Both the position numbers and the translations under genes were made by a program. The notes beneath the pieces are model-generated. The model ran no database searches and had not been told where the DNA came from. It saw only the letters and a program-made list of their open reading frames with translations. A DNA stretch of 64,000 nucleotides, from assembly GCA_963682055.1 (NCBI GenBank), contig OY821741.1:3045501-3109500 (forward strand), given 5' to 3'. Source of the DNA: Primula veris (taxonomy: Eukaryota; Streptophyta; Magnoliopsida; Ericales; Primulaceae). This document shows, piece after piece, positions 48,027 through 60,900 of this stretch. Every line of letters begins with the position of its first letter. Position 1 is the stretch's first letter.

Positions 48027-50697
48027 ATGAAAGATGAGAACCGGAACATTATGAACTTGGATGAAATCAACTCAGATCTTAAATTGCTTGAAAAACGTTT
48101 ACACTTAAGTCAAGTTTGTGTAGAGATATTTTCATTTCGCATCTATCTGTGTAAATACTGGTGAAATAGAAAGGAGTAGTTAACCGAAGGATGAGAAACC
48201 TGTTTTTTTTTTCACTGCACTTGCATGTTTACTACTTGGAAAGCGATACTTAATTTTTTAGCTATATTATAGTACTACACGCGGCTTAGTTTGTGATTTA
48301 ACCGAGCTTAAACCCGAGTTTCACTTGGCCCAAAGCCTAAGTGCGAGCTCAAGTTTCAGTATCTCTTGCCATGAAATATGTTTTACGTACCATTGTGTTG
48401 ATGACTCGTCTTTAATTTTAGAGAATATTACTACCTAACTATAATAGATAATTTTCAGTTCTGCTAAGTTCTCCTAATCATACAATTAGAGTTTATGCCT
48501 TTCATCTTTTCTTCTTCTTCTCAAAGCTCATAGACGTCTAGCTGAACTTATTGTTGCATTTTTTATGTTTCTTTTCAGCTGAACCTTTCTCTGATATATT
48601 TTTAAAGTCACTTGGAACAATGATGAGCCATTTAATGGCGTGAAGCTTTTCAACAGGCTCAAGAGGGAGAAGTCATTGACAATCCAGAAGATAAAATGTT
48701 TTCATGCGGCAATGATGCGGACATGTTTGGCGGTAACAACAAACTTTTATGTGATTCTCTTGAGAGACTAAATTCTGCAAAGAGGGTACGTTACAGTTGC
48801 TATATACTACAGTAATATCCGTGATTCTATGAACTAGAAAGTGAATGGATCTAGTGTTTGGTTTCCTTCATCTGTTTACATGGAGTGGTGTGTTTTTAGT
48901 TGCAACATTGAGTGAAAAACTGTACTTTTGGAGTAGGGGAAAGAAAAACACATGCTTTATAAACTATAACAAGACATGTAGCAGACTTTTTTTGTCTTAC
49001 TTATACGGTTGGAGAAAAGACACTCACAATACTTTATAAACTTTAAACTCAGTTCTAGATGCACAATTCTCTCTGTCTGATTTAACTTGTGTAAAAGTCC
49101 ATTTTGGTCAATTTAACTAGATGCTAATTAGATGCATTTAGATCTTTGATACCCTCTGTACCCTCTTATTTTTAGCTTATAAGGATGATGTATAATTTGA
49201 ACCAAGAATTACTCCAATGCACTATTATATTTATACATAAAAGTGTTATATTTCAGAGACTTTCTGTAAAGCTAGGAAATTGTATCACTTAAGAGACAGC
49301 TCGATGATGTTCCTACTCAAGCAGGACTTATTGTACATTCCTATTACATTTTTTATGTTCTGTTCTGATTTCTTTTTGAGGGAAAAAAATATGAAAACTA
49401 TTAGTTTTACTCGTAACTTTTCTGTGTAGGTAGTATGAAACACTGTTTTCCAGAACTAGATGCTCATATTCAGGTAAGAATGGCTTAAACAAAAAATTGC
49501 ATTTTCTTTAAATATATCTGTAATTAAGTAGTTTAGAGTATGGACACATTCTTGTAATTATTAACAATTTATAAATCTCAATGCTAGATGTACAGGGTAA
49601 ATTTGGGAAAACTCGTAAGCTTTATGCTACATATAATGCTTTGTTGGAGATTAAAGATTTGATGCTAAAGGAAACATCATAATTGAACTCTATAAACTCA
49701 CAGGTATGACCGTATGAATAATCTTTACTTAAATGAACTCAATAATTATGAATTATCTCGTAGTTAATGTTGAATCTCTTTAATTCAAACATGTTATTCT
49801 AGGGTAAATTTTCAAAAGCACCTCTGGAAGGGGTCTCTTATCATTTTTCCTTTCCGTTTTATGCTTAACCTGTCCAAAAATGGTAATAACATAAACTTTT
49901 TTTGACAGGATTGCCTCTGGATATAATGGACGTACAGGTAGAAAATTTTAGACAAAGTTGTCCATTATATGTTAATCACAGGTTGTCCTTAGTGTCGACC
50001 TACCATGTTTTCCGTTCTTTAACTCTGCATGTATTATGCTGTTTGGTGACATTATTTTTTCTGGTGTCAGTTTAGAATCATATGTTTAAATTGCTGATAT
50101 TGAATATGGTTCTTTGCTAATTAACTTCTTGTTCACAACCCTTGGGACAACGAAATGGTTTGTGGATTGGCGATTGGACAAATCTTATTTTAAAATACCA
50201 TAGCTTTAAAGTTTAAACTTCATCATTATATATACTTTCTTTTAAACATCTGCAGTTTCAAGATGCTATATATAGCTAGCCCTGCCGGTCACTTAAAACT
50301 TATCGACTCAATGGAGGAAATATCGAAAGGAACTCAGCAGGTAGAGAGTTCAGAACTTGAAATATATATATATCCCGTTTTGTTCCCAAATAAGCAAGTA
50401 TTCAAAACTATCATCAGAGTACAAAGCTTATGAGTGTCTCATTATACTTTCAAAATCTCGTTTGGTAAAACAAATCTTACAACTAATTCCGAGCTTATTT
50501 CCCTTCTTGAATCTGTGGGTGGCTAACACTTTAAGATAGTTGTTCTTACAATGACGTGTTATTTTGTTGCAAAAGCTCGATAAGGTACAACTGGCTTTAC
50601 AATCGGAACAGAGAGCATGTAGTGCTGTCAAAGCAAAATGTTTCGCAGCAGTTGCCGAGCAAAGGTCCTGTGATACTCTACTACTAGAATTGCAGGT
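48027..50697 (+). pseudogene. CCDC93-like (paramyosin-like) gene fragment
   Basis: Several exon-like pieces follow the order of the plant homologue of coiled-coil domain protein 93: NLDEINSDLKLLEKRL (48027-48113), EAFQQAQEGEVIDNPEDK and LERLNSAKR (to 48785), EIVSLKRQLDDVPTQAGLI (about 49275-49331), a QYE..ELDAHIQ-like piece (about 49434-49474), GKFGKTRKLYATYNALLEIK (about 49597-49703), ASPAGHLKLIDSMEEI (about 50256-50340) and LDKVQLALQSEQRACSAVK onward (about 50578-50696). In animals CCDC93 is part of the CCC endosomal recycling complex. Frame breaks lie in the second, third and fourth pieces, and an in-frame TAA follows LMLKETS. The 5' half and the 3' end are absent. Most of the expected splice borders remain, so this is a genomic copy, not a cDNA. 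Identification rests on remembered motif order. Confidence 0.6.
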
Positions 50698-52798
50698 AAT
50701 TATGTCGCCTAAATCTTAAAATCTCTGAAACATGAAATTGAGTTCATATGAACAAATTTTGTTTTCTTGGTTATTATATTGACTCATTGAGGATGTAAGA
50801 GCTTCTTCCAAATCTAGAGTCTTATTCATAATTATGGTTCTTCATTTGTAAGTGTATTAATACCTTTGGTTAGTTAAGTATGTTGGAAAACCGAAACGGT
50901 TTTGTAAGTGAATGCAATTTATTTGTGTAACTTACAATGTTAATTGCCCCCCATTTATGGCATTATTGGCATGTAACTCTTCATATGTTTTTGGTAAAAA
51001 AAACATGCATATATCTATCTTTTCACAAGACAAGAAAAAAGGACATATCATATACACATCACACACATACACATATGCATACATATAGAGAGAGAGTACC
51101 GCACCACCAACGGTCCGACCGTGGCTCGGTGCCGTTTCCGTCGAGTCACATGCGATAGACGTTGTACCTTGGGAACGAAGTGCCCCATTTAGCCAGAAGC
51201 AGAGGTGGCGGGGCAAATATCGTTTAAGGGAAACTGCTCGCAGTTACCTCGTCTCGGACTTTAGTCCATTTCGGTATCATTTACATGCTCTTATTTTTTT
51301 TTTTTTGAAGGTTGTAATTGATATTTATATATTTGAGGAAACCATTTTCTGTTTATTTGTCAATTTCTTTTCCGTAGAAATTATTGTGTGTATTTACAAC
51401 GTACCCAACAAAGTATTAGTAGGAAACCTGCAAAAATCCATGCTTAATTGCTTACGTCTTAGGGTGGATTTCATCGGTTCAAAAAGGTAGTACCGTTTAT
51501 TTTTAATTTTTAATTTTGCATTTAATAAGAATGGTTTCATGATACCATTTTACCCGATTGATGTAATGGAAATGTCAAATTACATTATCACCTCCCTTTC
51601 TGCTATTTTGGCATAAATCGATGTTGATTAAATTTGAAAATCTGCAAGAGAAATGTGCAAAAGAATGAGAGACTTCAGTCTTCAGATGCACTCTCGTAGA
51701 TTAGAGGTTTCGAAAGATTACATTACAGTCCCCTTACATGAAGCTTTCTTCTGTTTACTTTATAAGTTTGGAATTTAAATCAGAAAATAGAAATGTTGTA
51801 TTTTTTAAAATTTCAGTGAATATAATAGTTTGAACTTACGGAAGTAAATATGTATAACACCTGCAGCTTCGTACTGAAGTTGGACTATTGGTGGTGGTTG
51901 GTTCTCTTTGTGGGGGGAACAATAGTAGCAAAATTATCATGCAATACTACAACAAGCTAGTTGCTTCTTAAACTTGAGTTGATATTTACTAAGCTGTCTT
52001 TTCTTTCGTACATTTAACGTGTATGTGTTTGATTATGTTATTGATCTGAGGTAAAAATAAAAATAAAATAAAATCGGGCAGTGAGATTGAGATAGCAAGG
52101 GTTCTAATTAAGGGTGCCAGGCGGAACGAGGCAGAGATGTGGTGCATGTGGGCCTTAGCTGAGCCTAGTCGGGAATAAGATATTTTTACATTTTATTTTT
52201 TCTTCTTAGGTTTTCAATTTTCAATTTCCTTTGTGAGCTAATTCACCGGAATCGGATCCGAATTTTGGCCCAAGTTCAATTATGAGGTCTAAAACAGTAC
52301 GAGAGCTAATGTTGCAAAGAAGATCAATAGTAATATTATGGGGATCGGGTAGTAACTGTTATGAAAGTGAAGGGTGTGCACGTCGATACTACTAACGTTT
52401 TTAGAAGTAAATGCAAGTATGCAACAAAAGGCCAGAAAAAGGAGTGAGAATAATAGCCATTTTTGTTGTTGTATTATATAGATATAGTTTAAATTTTATG
52501 AGGTTCAAATTGTCAAATTTTCGTTAGCTTTTCGATTTTTTCATATGTAAATCAACTTAATATTTTATTTATAAAGTGTTTGTTCAAAAAAATCTGTAAA
52601 TTTTGACATTTAACCATAAATAACAGATTATCAAAAACAATACTAATTACAAATTTTTTTGGATTAACTGATCTTAATCATATGAAAGTAGCAGAAACTT
52701 CTAACACTTGTAAGAGAATTGAAGTAGAGGATTTTATATTTTAGTCTGGTTAGCATTATAATAAAGGTAATAATGTTCTATTTTTTTTGGATTTACAG
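50698..52798. other. Intergenic with a GC-rich patch at about 51090-51290
   Basis: After a CA/TA and GA run (about 51055-51097), roughly 190 bases are distinctly GC-richer than everything around them. I recognise no gene in either strand; organelle origin or a transposon piece are both possible. The rest is AT-rich. A second mildly GC-rich patch, at 52075-52180, is also unassigned. Confidence 0.4.
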
Positions 52799-52952
52799 AT
52801 TGATATTTTACGGAAAATACAACTGTAGCGGGCTGGGGGAGAATCGAAATGGCAGAGTTCCTTGGTCAAGGAACCTGACCTACGAGGAGGCGAAACCGTT
52901 TTTAGGGAAGTCCTTTATCAACGGAGACGCTTGGATTTTAAATCCTTGGTAA
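52799..52952 (+). pseudogene. Pectin methylesterase last exon, isolated
   Basis: Following a poly-T tract and acceptor TTTACAG, the frame reads [20 protein letters not shown], then [20 protein letters not shown] and [10 protein letters not shown], stop at 52950-52952. This is the C-terminal end of CE8 pectin methylesterases (the YGxYNCxGxGAN..GRVPW block and the EEAxPFL..FINGxxW tail), cell-wall enzymes that de-esterify homogalacturonan. The catalytic QDTL, DFIFG and LGRPW motifs are in earlier exons and are not present within at least 2 kb upstream. The exon itself is open, so it is a displaced fragment, not a decayed exon. Confidence 0.7.
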
Positions 52953-53284
52953 GTAACTTCAGCCTACAGGCCCTTAAAATAAAAAAATAAAAAAGTTGTA
53001 TTCTAACTGCATTTGGTTGCGCAACTTAAAACTTGAGTTTTTCTCCATTATTGGAGGAGTAAGAGAACTAGAATCTTGAATATGGATGAAGTAGTTTTTA
53101 GTTTGAAACTCTAATAAATACCACTCTGAACCTCAATTGTGTTGTATATATTTTGTATAGTAATATGTGGTAACATTTGGCCCGTGTGATCTGCCACAAA
53201 GTGGAAAATATATTTTTTATCTCATTGTGCGAAGATCTACAAAGTTAGTATGTTTAAGGTAAAAGGTTCAGGCCTAAGGGAATA

Positions 53285-53890
53285 ATGAACTTTTTTTTTT
53301 TTAATCAAACAAAGCTTATATAAATAAGGTCTCTATGGGATAAACCTCCATAGTGGTCATTACAGCAAAAAACTATTCTGAAAATTGACTAAAAAAGCCA
53401 TACAAAAAATTGTTATTACTAGAAAGGTGAAGCTATAGTAACCATAAACCAGGAAACTCATGTTTCAAAGGAAAAAGAGCACCAAGAAACTCCGCCTCTC
53501 CTTATACCCCCTCCACCTTGTGTCTCCTAGACCAGTTGTGATCTAAGGCGTGTGATTCTTGGGTTTCAATTCCCAATTAGCATAAGGGCCTGGTCCTAAA
53601 TGCAGTCTACACCTCCTAGTAATATACATAAGAAACTGCCTAATGACTCTTTAAGTAAATCGCAAAAATTGCAAAATATCTTGTAGTAACATAGTAGATT
53701 TTTCTTCTAACCAACCTGCATCTATTATCAAAAGCTAATTAGCAAAAATAAAGCGCAAACTTTTCTCAGACTTGGTCCTCATTAAAAAGTTGCCTTTTAA
53801 CTCAAAAACAAAGCAAAGACAAAGCTTCAGAAAAATATCCTCATTAGCTTTAAATATCTGTTCTTATCCTATGTATTAGCTTTAAAACAG
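53285..53890 (-). mobile_element. LINE 3'-region remnant
   Basis: This begins with a poly-T run (poly-A tail on the minus strand) and shares 'aaaatatcctcattagct' and similar words with the region downstream of the LINE RNase H at 5440-6177. It has no coding domain. It is probably a 3' fragment of a related LINE. Confidence 0.4.
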
Positions 53891-54662
53891 GGAATAATGA
53901 ACTTAATATGTTTACCTTTGGGTAGCTTTGGGGTCAGAATGTGAATGAGAATGAGAGTTTGGGTTTTGTTAATTAGTTGGATTTGTATTGGACAGTTAAG
54001 TTTAGACATGTTTACTATTTGGGATTTGTTAGGATAGCCGAGGTGATGTTTGAGCAATTTGGGTAGATAGTGAAGTAGTATCAATTTTAAAATAAATAAT
54101 GGAAAGTTTGGACTTTAAAAAATTTAAAAGAGTAAATGTGATTTCGAACTTACCAGTTCTCAGTTCTCATATATCAAGCCTTTGACAGACAGGCCAAACA
54201 CTATTCTATTATAACTTTTGTATCAGGTTACATTTTGATATATGCCTTGATAGCATTAGTCTTAACTCTTAAGTCTTAACCCAATATTAACATGATAACT
54301 GTTAGGGTGATATGACCAGTTTAAAATTTGAGCTTTTCTGGGGTTTTAGCCAAAAAAAAAGCTAGTAAAAGTTGTGAGGTCAATGAGCTGCACTTTTTCT
54401 TATCTCAAAAAATATATGCTTATTTGCCTTGCAGCTTTAACCAGAAAAAAGGCCATTAGATTGTGCTTATGATTACTTTAGACTTGAAATCCGGGACTAC
54501 TCACTCTGTCCTGATAAAAGTGGTGTTACTAATTAGACCAAAATTCCGTCTATTGTTAAAAGAATAAACTCATTAACATGTTATGAACAGATTCATTTAT
54601 AATCAAAGAAAACTGAAATTTAAGTTAAAATTATTAATTAATCTTTTGATTATTGGTGACAG
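53891..54662. other. Intergenic, no gene seen
   Basis: AT-rich, with no recognisable coding sequence or repeats apart from short homopolymers. Confidence 0.45.
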
Positions 54663-54827
54663 AGTTGTGGAACATGACGGAGAACAAGACTATGACACTT
54701 TCAGCACACGAAGGACTAATTGTGGGTCTGGATGTTTCTACATTCAATGTTTTTTTTTCCCGGTAAGTAAGTCAATGGATTGGTTGCATCTGCGAGCCAC
54801 GAGAAAATTGTTAAGCTTTGGAAGTAA
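54663..54827 (+). pseudogene. LEUNIG/LUH-type last WD40 exon, disrupted
   Basis: After an acceptor (GGTGACAG), the frame reads [20 protein letters not shown] and GLDVSTFN; then 28 extra bases intervene, after which GLVASASHEKIVKLWK and stop (54825-54827) follow. These two parts together are the C-terminal WD40 blade of LEUNIG/LEUNIG_HOMOLOG, a Groucho/Tup1-type transcriptional co-repressor. The extra 28 bases (54750-54777) end with a second copy of TCAATG, and the first copy is at 54744-54749, so the insertion has direct-repeat borders. The insertion also shifts the frame. No other LUG exons are visible. Confidence 0.75.
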
Positions 54828-57800
54828 ACTCCGATGTTTAATAAGTTTTTTTCGAACCATTATGTTTGTTATTTCTGTTAATGTCTTAATCGGTAGGAGT
54901 GTATTAGGTGTTGTCATGCTTTTCTCCATATCGTTAAGAACTCGTATTAACCCGAAACTTGAGGAACAAAGTTGATCTGGCTGTAACTTGTAAGACTATC
55001 TGCATTAATCTATAGTTTGATTTTCTTATTATCCTCACACTGGCGAAGTCTCTGTTATTATGTTTTTTTTTTTGGTAATACTGAACAAAAATCCTTGAAT
55101 AAAGTTGTTCTTTTACTGCTCAAAAAATGTAGTATTTCCAGAGGTTAGTAATCACTTTTTACCTTGCCAAAAGTTTAGTAAGAAGACACTAGCTATGTAG
55201 CTATGGTGCATATTGTTAAGGGTAACACTAACAGGTAAAGTGAAGTAAAATGGTCAAATTGGAAAGAAAAAAAAATTGATGCTGAGACATCTTTTCTGGA
55301 TGAATTTTCATGAAGACATGATGGGAATGTTGAGTTATCAGGCAAAAAGAATAGGCTAATAATAATATAAAATATCAACTGTAGAAAATTTGAAACCAAA
55401 AAAATAGCAATTAAATGTTAGTAATTGATTGATTAACTCAAACCAACTTGCAATATATTTTATTTTATTTTGGATTTCGTCTTATTAAAAATATAAGCTT
55501 GGGAATCTCACTGCAAGTGAAGATGTAATAGCAAGAAATGGAAAATGTAGTACAATATTTTGAGTTGCCTATCATTGCCTATCATTTAAACTTATTGTTA
55601 TTTTGAACCAACCTCTTTATACAGTATGATTTTCCAAAGGGACTTTGAAAATACTACTACATAATTGCCACATATTTCTTTTATTTTTTTATAGTAACTC
55701 ATAAGTGGCATAGTTATTACTTATTAGTATGGAAAATGAAAACAGGAAACATAAACGCATTAACGACTCAAAAGTTTCCGGCACCTTAGCCGAACCCCAC
55801 AATTTTCGCCCTCATAGCTTCAATCAATAAAACTTCACTCCTATTGAAATAAATAAAAATGACCTTGCAAGACCGTCACCCTAGCCGGATGGATGACTAG
55901 CCATAGAGTCAGCAACTGGGGAAAGGTGAAACATTTTTCCAAGAAAAAAAAAACGAAAAACATGAAAACACGGTTTTAAGCTGGGGAAAGGACAAGATTA
56001 TACAAATTGGTCTGTTTGATTATAAAGATTTGAGGACTAATAGTGTGTTAAAATAAAACTAAAAATACCAAATAGAATAACAATACAAATCTATTTTAGT
56101 TTATTTTCTGAAGATTTCCAATTTTAATAGATCACTAAACTTTGAGCAACATTTGAGGGAACACATGTTCGTCTGCTTAGTAGACCTTTTTTTCTTATTT
56201 AACAGGTTTATTATTCTGCTCGAGACATGGTTTTGTATTCTGATTACATACTTGAATATAAGCTTGATTCATGAGTTAAGTTTCTTTGTGGCCAAAAAAT
56301 AAAATAAATATCCAATAAACTTATGAGTAGTATTGGAATCATATTTATCCTTAATAGTTAATAAGTCCAAAAAAACATGTCATCCACTTAAGTTTAGTAT
56401 CTACGACACACTGTGGTTGTGTAAACATGACAAATAATAATAATATTTTCAAAAAAAATACTACTACTATATTATCCTAAATGAAAAAGAGCGCCCAATT
56501 ATCATGTAGTTTGGCAATAATGGTACTTCATTCTAGTCCCAAAGATTTAGAATTTGATAGGTTTTGCCACTTAAATTCAAAACGTTGACAGTTTTAGTCA
56601 TGAATAAATACATAAGTCCAGCATCCACATAAAAATATAAATAAATAAAAAGTTTCCAAGTATCAAATAGTAATAAATTTGATAGTACTCGTAAATTGTT
56701 CAAAATTTACATATTATTATTATACATTTATTTATTCATCTAAAAAAGGTGAGATTTTAATGGGGCTAAATGCAAAAAGCTACTTAATAGTTTTATGTGC
56801 CTTTTTCCCCCACTTTTAAATACAAAAACATTGACAAACAAACAACACAAAGAGAGAGAGAGAGAGAGAGAGAGGGTTCTCCTGTTCAAGGTTTCTCTTA
56901 ATATAATAATATGATATTTCTCAGTTATTAGTGTTGTTTTTAGGCTTATTATCTACCTGAACAACTTTAAAATAAGCAAATTACAACATGGGTATTTATT
57001 AATTTTTATGTTTAGAGTACTTGTTTATGCTTAACTGTGTCATTATAGTTAGTAGTCTTTGCTTATGCTTTTTTATTTTTTATTATTGGTGGGGAAAACC
57101 CACATTTTTTCTTTGCTTATGCTTAAAAACTATTTTTTTTATGTTATAATTTGCATATAATTGCAGCTTATGCTTGTTTGCTTCTTTGTCTAATTGCTTA
57201 AATTATTTAAGAAAGTGGAATACATATATTAATTTAGGCTACATGCTTATACAATATTTATTATTTAGGGGATAGTATTTAGGTATTTGCTGTAAAAAGA
57301 AAAAATCGGCGTTTGCTTTGTGCAAAATACTTTGGTTATGATAACATGTTAGCTTTTTCAGTGCCGTTTTAGGAGGTCAAACAAGCTGGTTTATTTGCTC
57401 AAAGTTGCTGGAAAACAAGGCTAGAAAACAAAGTGTGTGGCTTTGTTTAGTTACATTCTTATGCTCGGGTTTTTTAGCTTAAAAGCAAGAATGCATCTGT
57501 TTGTCAGTTTTTAATTGAGCTTTTATCGTTTCGTGACTGAAAAGCACAGAGGCTTTTAATCAGGGTAAACACAGCTTATCTCGAGCAGAAGAAAAAAATT
57601 CCACCTTTTTGCTTAAAACTTGCACTCAAACTTACGTCACAAACCTTTAACAACCATGGTTGGTAGATGTCTTCATCGCTGGAAAAACACACCTTGCAAC
57701 CATCGTCCATCCCCTGTAATAAGATCCTTTTCTAGTTTTTATCGCGATTTCAGTTTTTGAATCATTGTTGCGGCGGCGGTTCCACTGTCCTTCGTGGATG

Positions 57801-57942
57801 AATTATAGGGAGCCGTATATTTGTGTTTAGGATTACAACTCATTAACTAAATTGAAAGAAAGATCGATGAATTGTGTTATTCATAAATAAGTTTGCAAGA
57901 TTGTACTTATTGCTCATTTTCGTGGATATTTTAGGCGAAGAT
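54828..57942. other. Intergenic upstream of the HAD phosphatase gene
   Basis: Contains a (GA)n run at 56851-56874 and, at about 56470-56605, a dispersed repeat also found inside the extra GH32 intron. Poly-purine and poly-A tracts abound. A TTTTAG acceptor lies just before the HAD gene ATG, so part of the last few hundred bases may be a 5'-leader exon and intron. A short upstream frame at 57867-57890 precedes it. Confidence 0.4.
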
Positions 57943-60900
57943 ATGCTGACCAATAGTCCTGAAAAACCAAAAAAACGGAGATTCCAAAAGACACAGAATA
58001 AAAGAGCTAATAGAGCAACAAAGTTGAAGCAACTATCTGAGAAGAAATTACTTGTTCTCGACTTGAATGGAATTTTAGTTGACATCGTTCAAAATCATAG
58101 AGGGAGTGATGAACCATTCACAAAAATTGGAAAGCAAGCAGGTTAATACAAATCCCTAATGTTTTCTTTAACATATACAAATGCTTTGTCTAACTTTGAG
58201 TTATTTAAATCAGTTTTCAAAAGGCCTTATTGTGACGACTTTTTGCAATTTTGCTTCGAACACTTTGATGTTGGTATCTGGTCGTCAAGGACTAGGTAAA
58301 TTTTGACATTGTTGATGAATTTATTTAATCCCTTCTTAATGCACCTTTTCGTTTTTGTAGTGTTCTAGTATCAATAACTTGTCACAACAAATTGTATCTC
58401 AGATTCTCATCTTACAATGAGTTTGTTGAATAAACTCAGTCAGCTCCTAATTTGATTACTTAAGTTATCTTAAACCTATAGTTTCGAGTTCCCAATGGTT
58501 TTATATCTGCGGTTTATACCTACACAATGGGCATTATGAACACATTCTGGAGTGTTCAAAGCTAATGCTGCTTAAAATTTTCAAGATTACCATTTTACTG
58601 TTGCTTTCAACAATCGGTAGTACACTTTCACCATTCAAGAGTCAACTATTTCAATAGGTCTCGTTTTTTTGCGTTTAGCTCCTTTTCTAAACCATTTTAT
58701 CATCATTCATTTATATTTTTATCCATGTCTTATTGTTGTGATTTTTTGTAGGTGGAAGGTTGAAAAGATTACTGAAGAAATCTTTGGGAATCTCAACAAA
58801 TTAAAATTCACCTGGGTACTCTTTCTAGCTATTTTTTCTACTCATTTGTCTTGTATAGATTTCTACACTGTTGGTTGTTGATTTTATTTAAGCAGTACTC
58901 AAGTTCATTCTTATAAACAAAGTCTCTTCTTTCCTTTCTTGATATAAGTTTTGAAAATCGTCAATGTTGTAATTTTCCCCTTTGATGACTTTAAATCCAT
59001 TAGTTGAATGGGAAAAGACACAATGGAGGAAAAAGTAGTTACCTCCGCCAAGCCTAAATAATGGAAGTAAAGATAACAAAATTTTCTTAGGCAAGTGCCA
59101 GGTTTGAAAAGAACACAGAATGGATTTATTTAGCAACTCTTCCTAAAATATGTGAGAAAAAAAAAAAAAAACTAACAGCGTTCGATTTATAACGATTTGG
59201 AGAAAAAATAACCTCATTCCTAAAATCATAAGACATAAGTATCCATTAATATATACTTATGTCTTATGATTTCATTCTTGTACATTTAAGTATGGTACCT
59301 TGACCTTCGTTCTAAATTAAAATAACTCCACACTACATACCACATCTAGAACACCCCAAGTGTGGTTAATAAGGCGCCAAAAAACAATTATTGTGCTTCG
59401 TATCTTTGGATGCATTTTTAAGCTAGAAAATGTGTGTACACTGGCACTATTTCAAGCTCCTTAGTTTCTTGTGTAAAAATTGTTGGATCATGTTCTTATT
59501 CTTTGTTTCGCTTTTCAAAGACGGTATACTTTTCTTGTTAGGAACTGCATATTAGAAGAAACATAGGTACCATTCTTGAGTTTAATAATTTCAAGTAATG
59601 TTGATATAGGACCCATACTCGAGTTTAAACTCTACAAAATAGTTTGGCATCGTAACCAACCACTCCATTTTCCACTTGAAACCTGACATTTTCTTTTTGA
59701 TTCCACGATAAAGTGAGCACTACCATAATCTTTAGTACACAATTATAGTTTTTCTTACTCTTTATTAATCGTTATTGACCTTGTTGTTCTTTTAAATGCT
59801 TACAATTAGTTTAATCTCGACAATTGATAGTTCTAATATTCAACTTTTTTGCACAGAACCAAACGCATTGTACAGACACGGACTATAAGACGCTTGAAAA
59901 CCGGGATAAGCCCTTAGTTTTAAAGGAACTAACCAAGATATGGAGAAGACAGGTGCATGGTATGGGTTGGGTTAAAGGAAACTACGATGTATCAAATACT
60001 CTCTTAATCGACGACTCTCCGTACAAGGCTCTATGCAACCCTGTAAGTTAATCGGCTTCTCTTCACTTGTTAGCAACTTGGATCTTGTTTTTTTATCTTA
60101 TCATTTTTTATATTATTTTGCAGCCAAACACGGGTATCTTTCCAACTTCATACTCCTACAAGGATGAAAAAGATGACTCTTTAGGTAAGTTGCACTTGAC
60201 ACTTTATGCTATTTAAGCTATGTTTGTTTGTATCTTTTGGAGGGTGGGATTAATCATGAAGTTTGTTGGTTCAAAATACAAAAAAAATAAAAAATCTCAA
60301 TATAATTTATTTTCGGATTGTAAATCCGAACCATGCTACAAAAGAAACCAAAATGGCATCACTAGCTATTTGGTCCCGACTGCAATTTATGCTCAAAGCA
60401 TGGTAGTAATATAGTGTGAGCTGGACGGCATTGTTACTCCGACATTCTTTTCGAGAGTAGCTCATAGTCGGACCGGATTGTTAGTCCAGAGATTACTAGT
60501 CCCACAACCGAACAACACTTTACTCTTGCTCTGGAACTTTGGGTTACATATTGTAGTCTTGGAGATTACTTTTATTACTAATTAGTTACTTAGATACAAC
60601 TATTCATTGTCAGATTCTGAAGCTGCACACTGACACACGCGCACACACACACACACACACATGCAGCTAATTACTACCACGGTAAGTATTATGTTTCACC
60701 TATGAGTAATCAGCTTGCATAACTATATTAGCACCTCAAGTCGTATAATGACCTGTTAAAGTCTCTAACTGAGATGCCTGTTTGTATCTTTTTAAACTGT
60801 TTTTGATTTAGTTGATTTCATTGTTTAGTTAGTTGATGACCTTACTTTTAAAAGCAACACAAGTACTTTATTTTGAGCTGCATAGTCCATCTATTTATAA

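Noticed and set aside
57874..57942. Hydrophobic N-terminal extension of the HAD protein
   Set aside because: It begins with GTG, an in-frame stop lies just upstream, and a splice-acceptor-like TTTTAG immediately precedes the codons leading to the real ATG at 57943.
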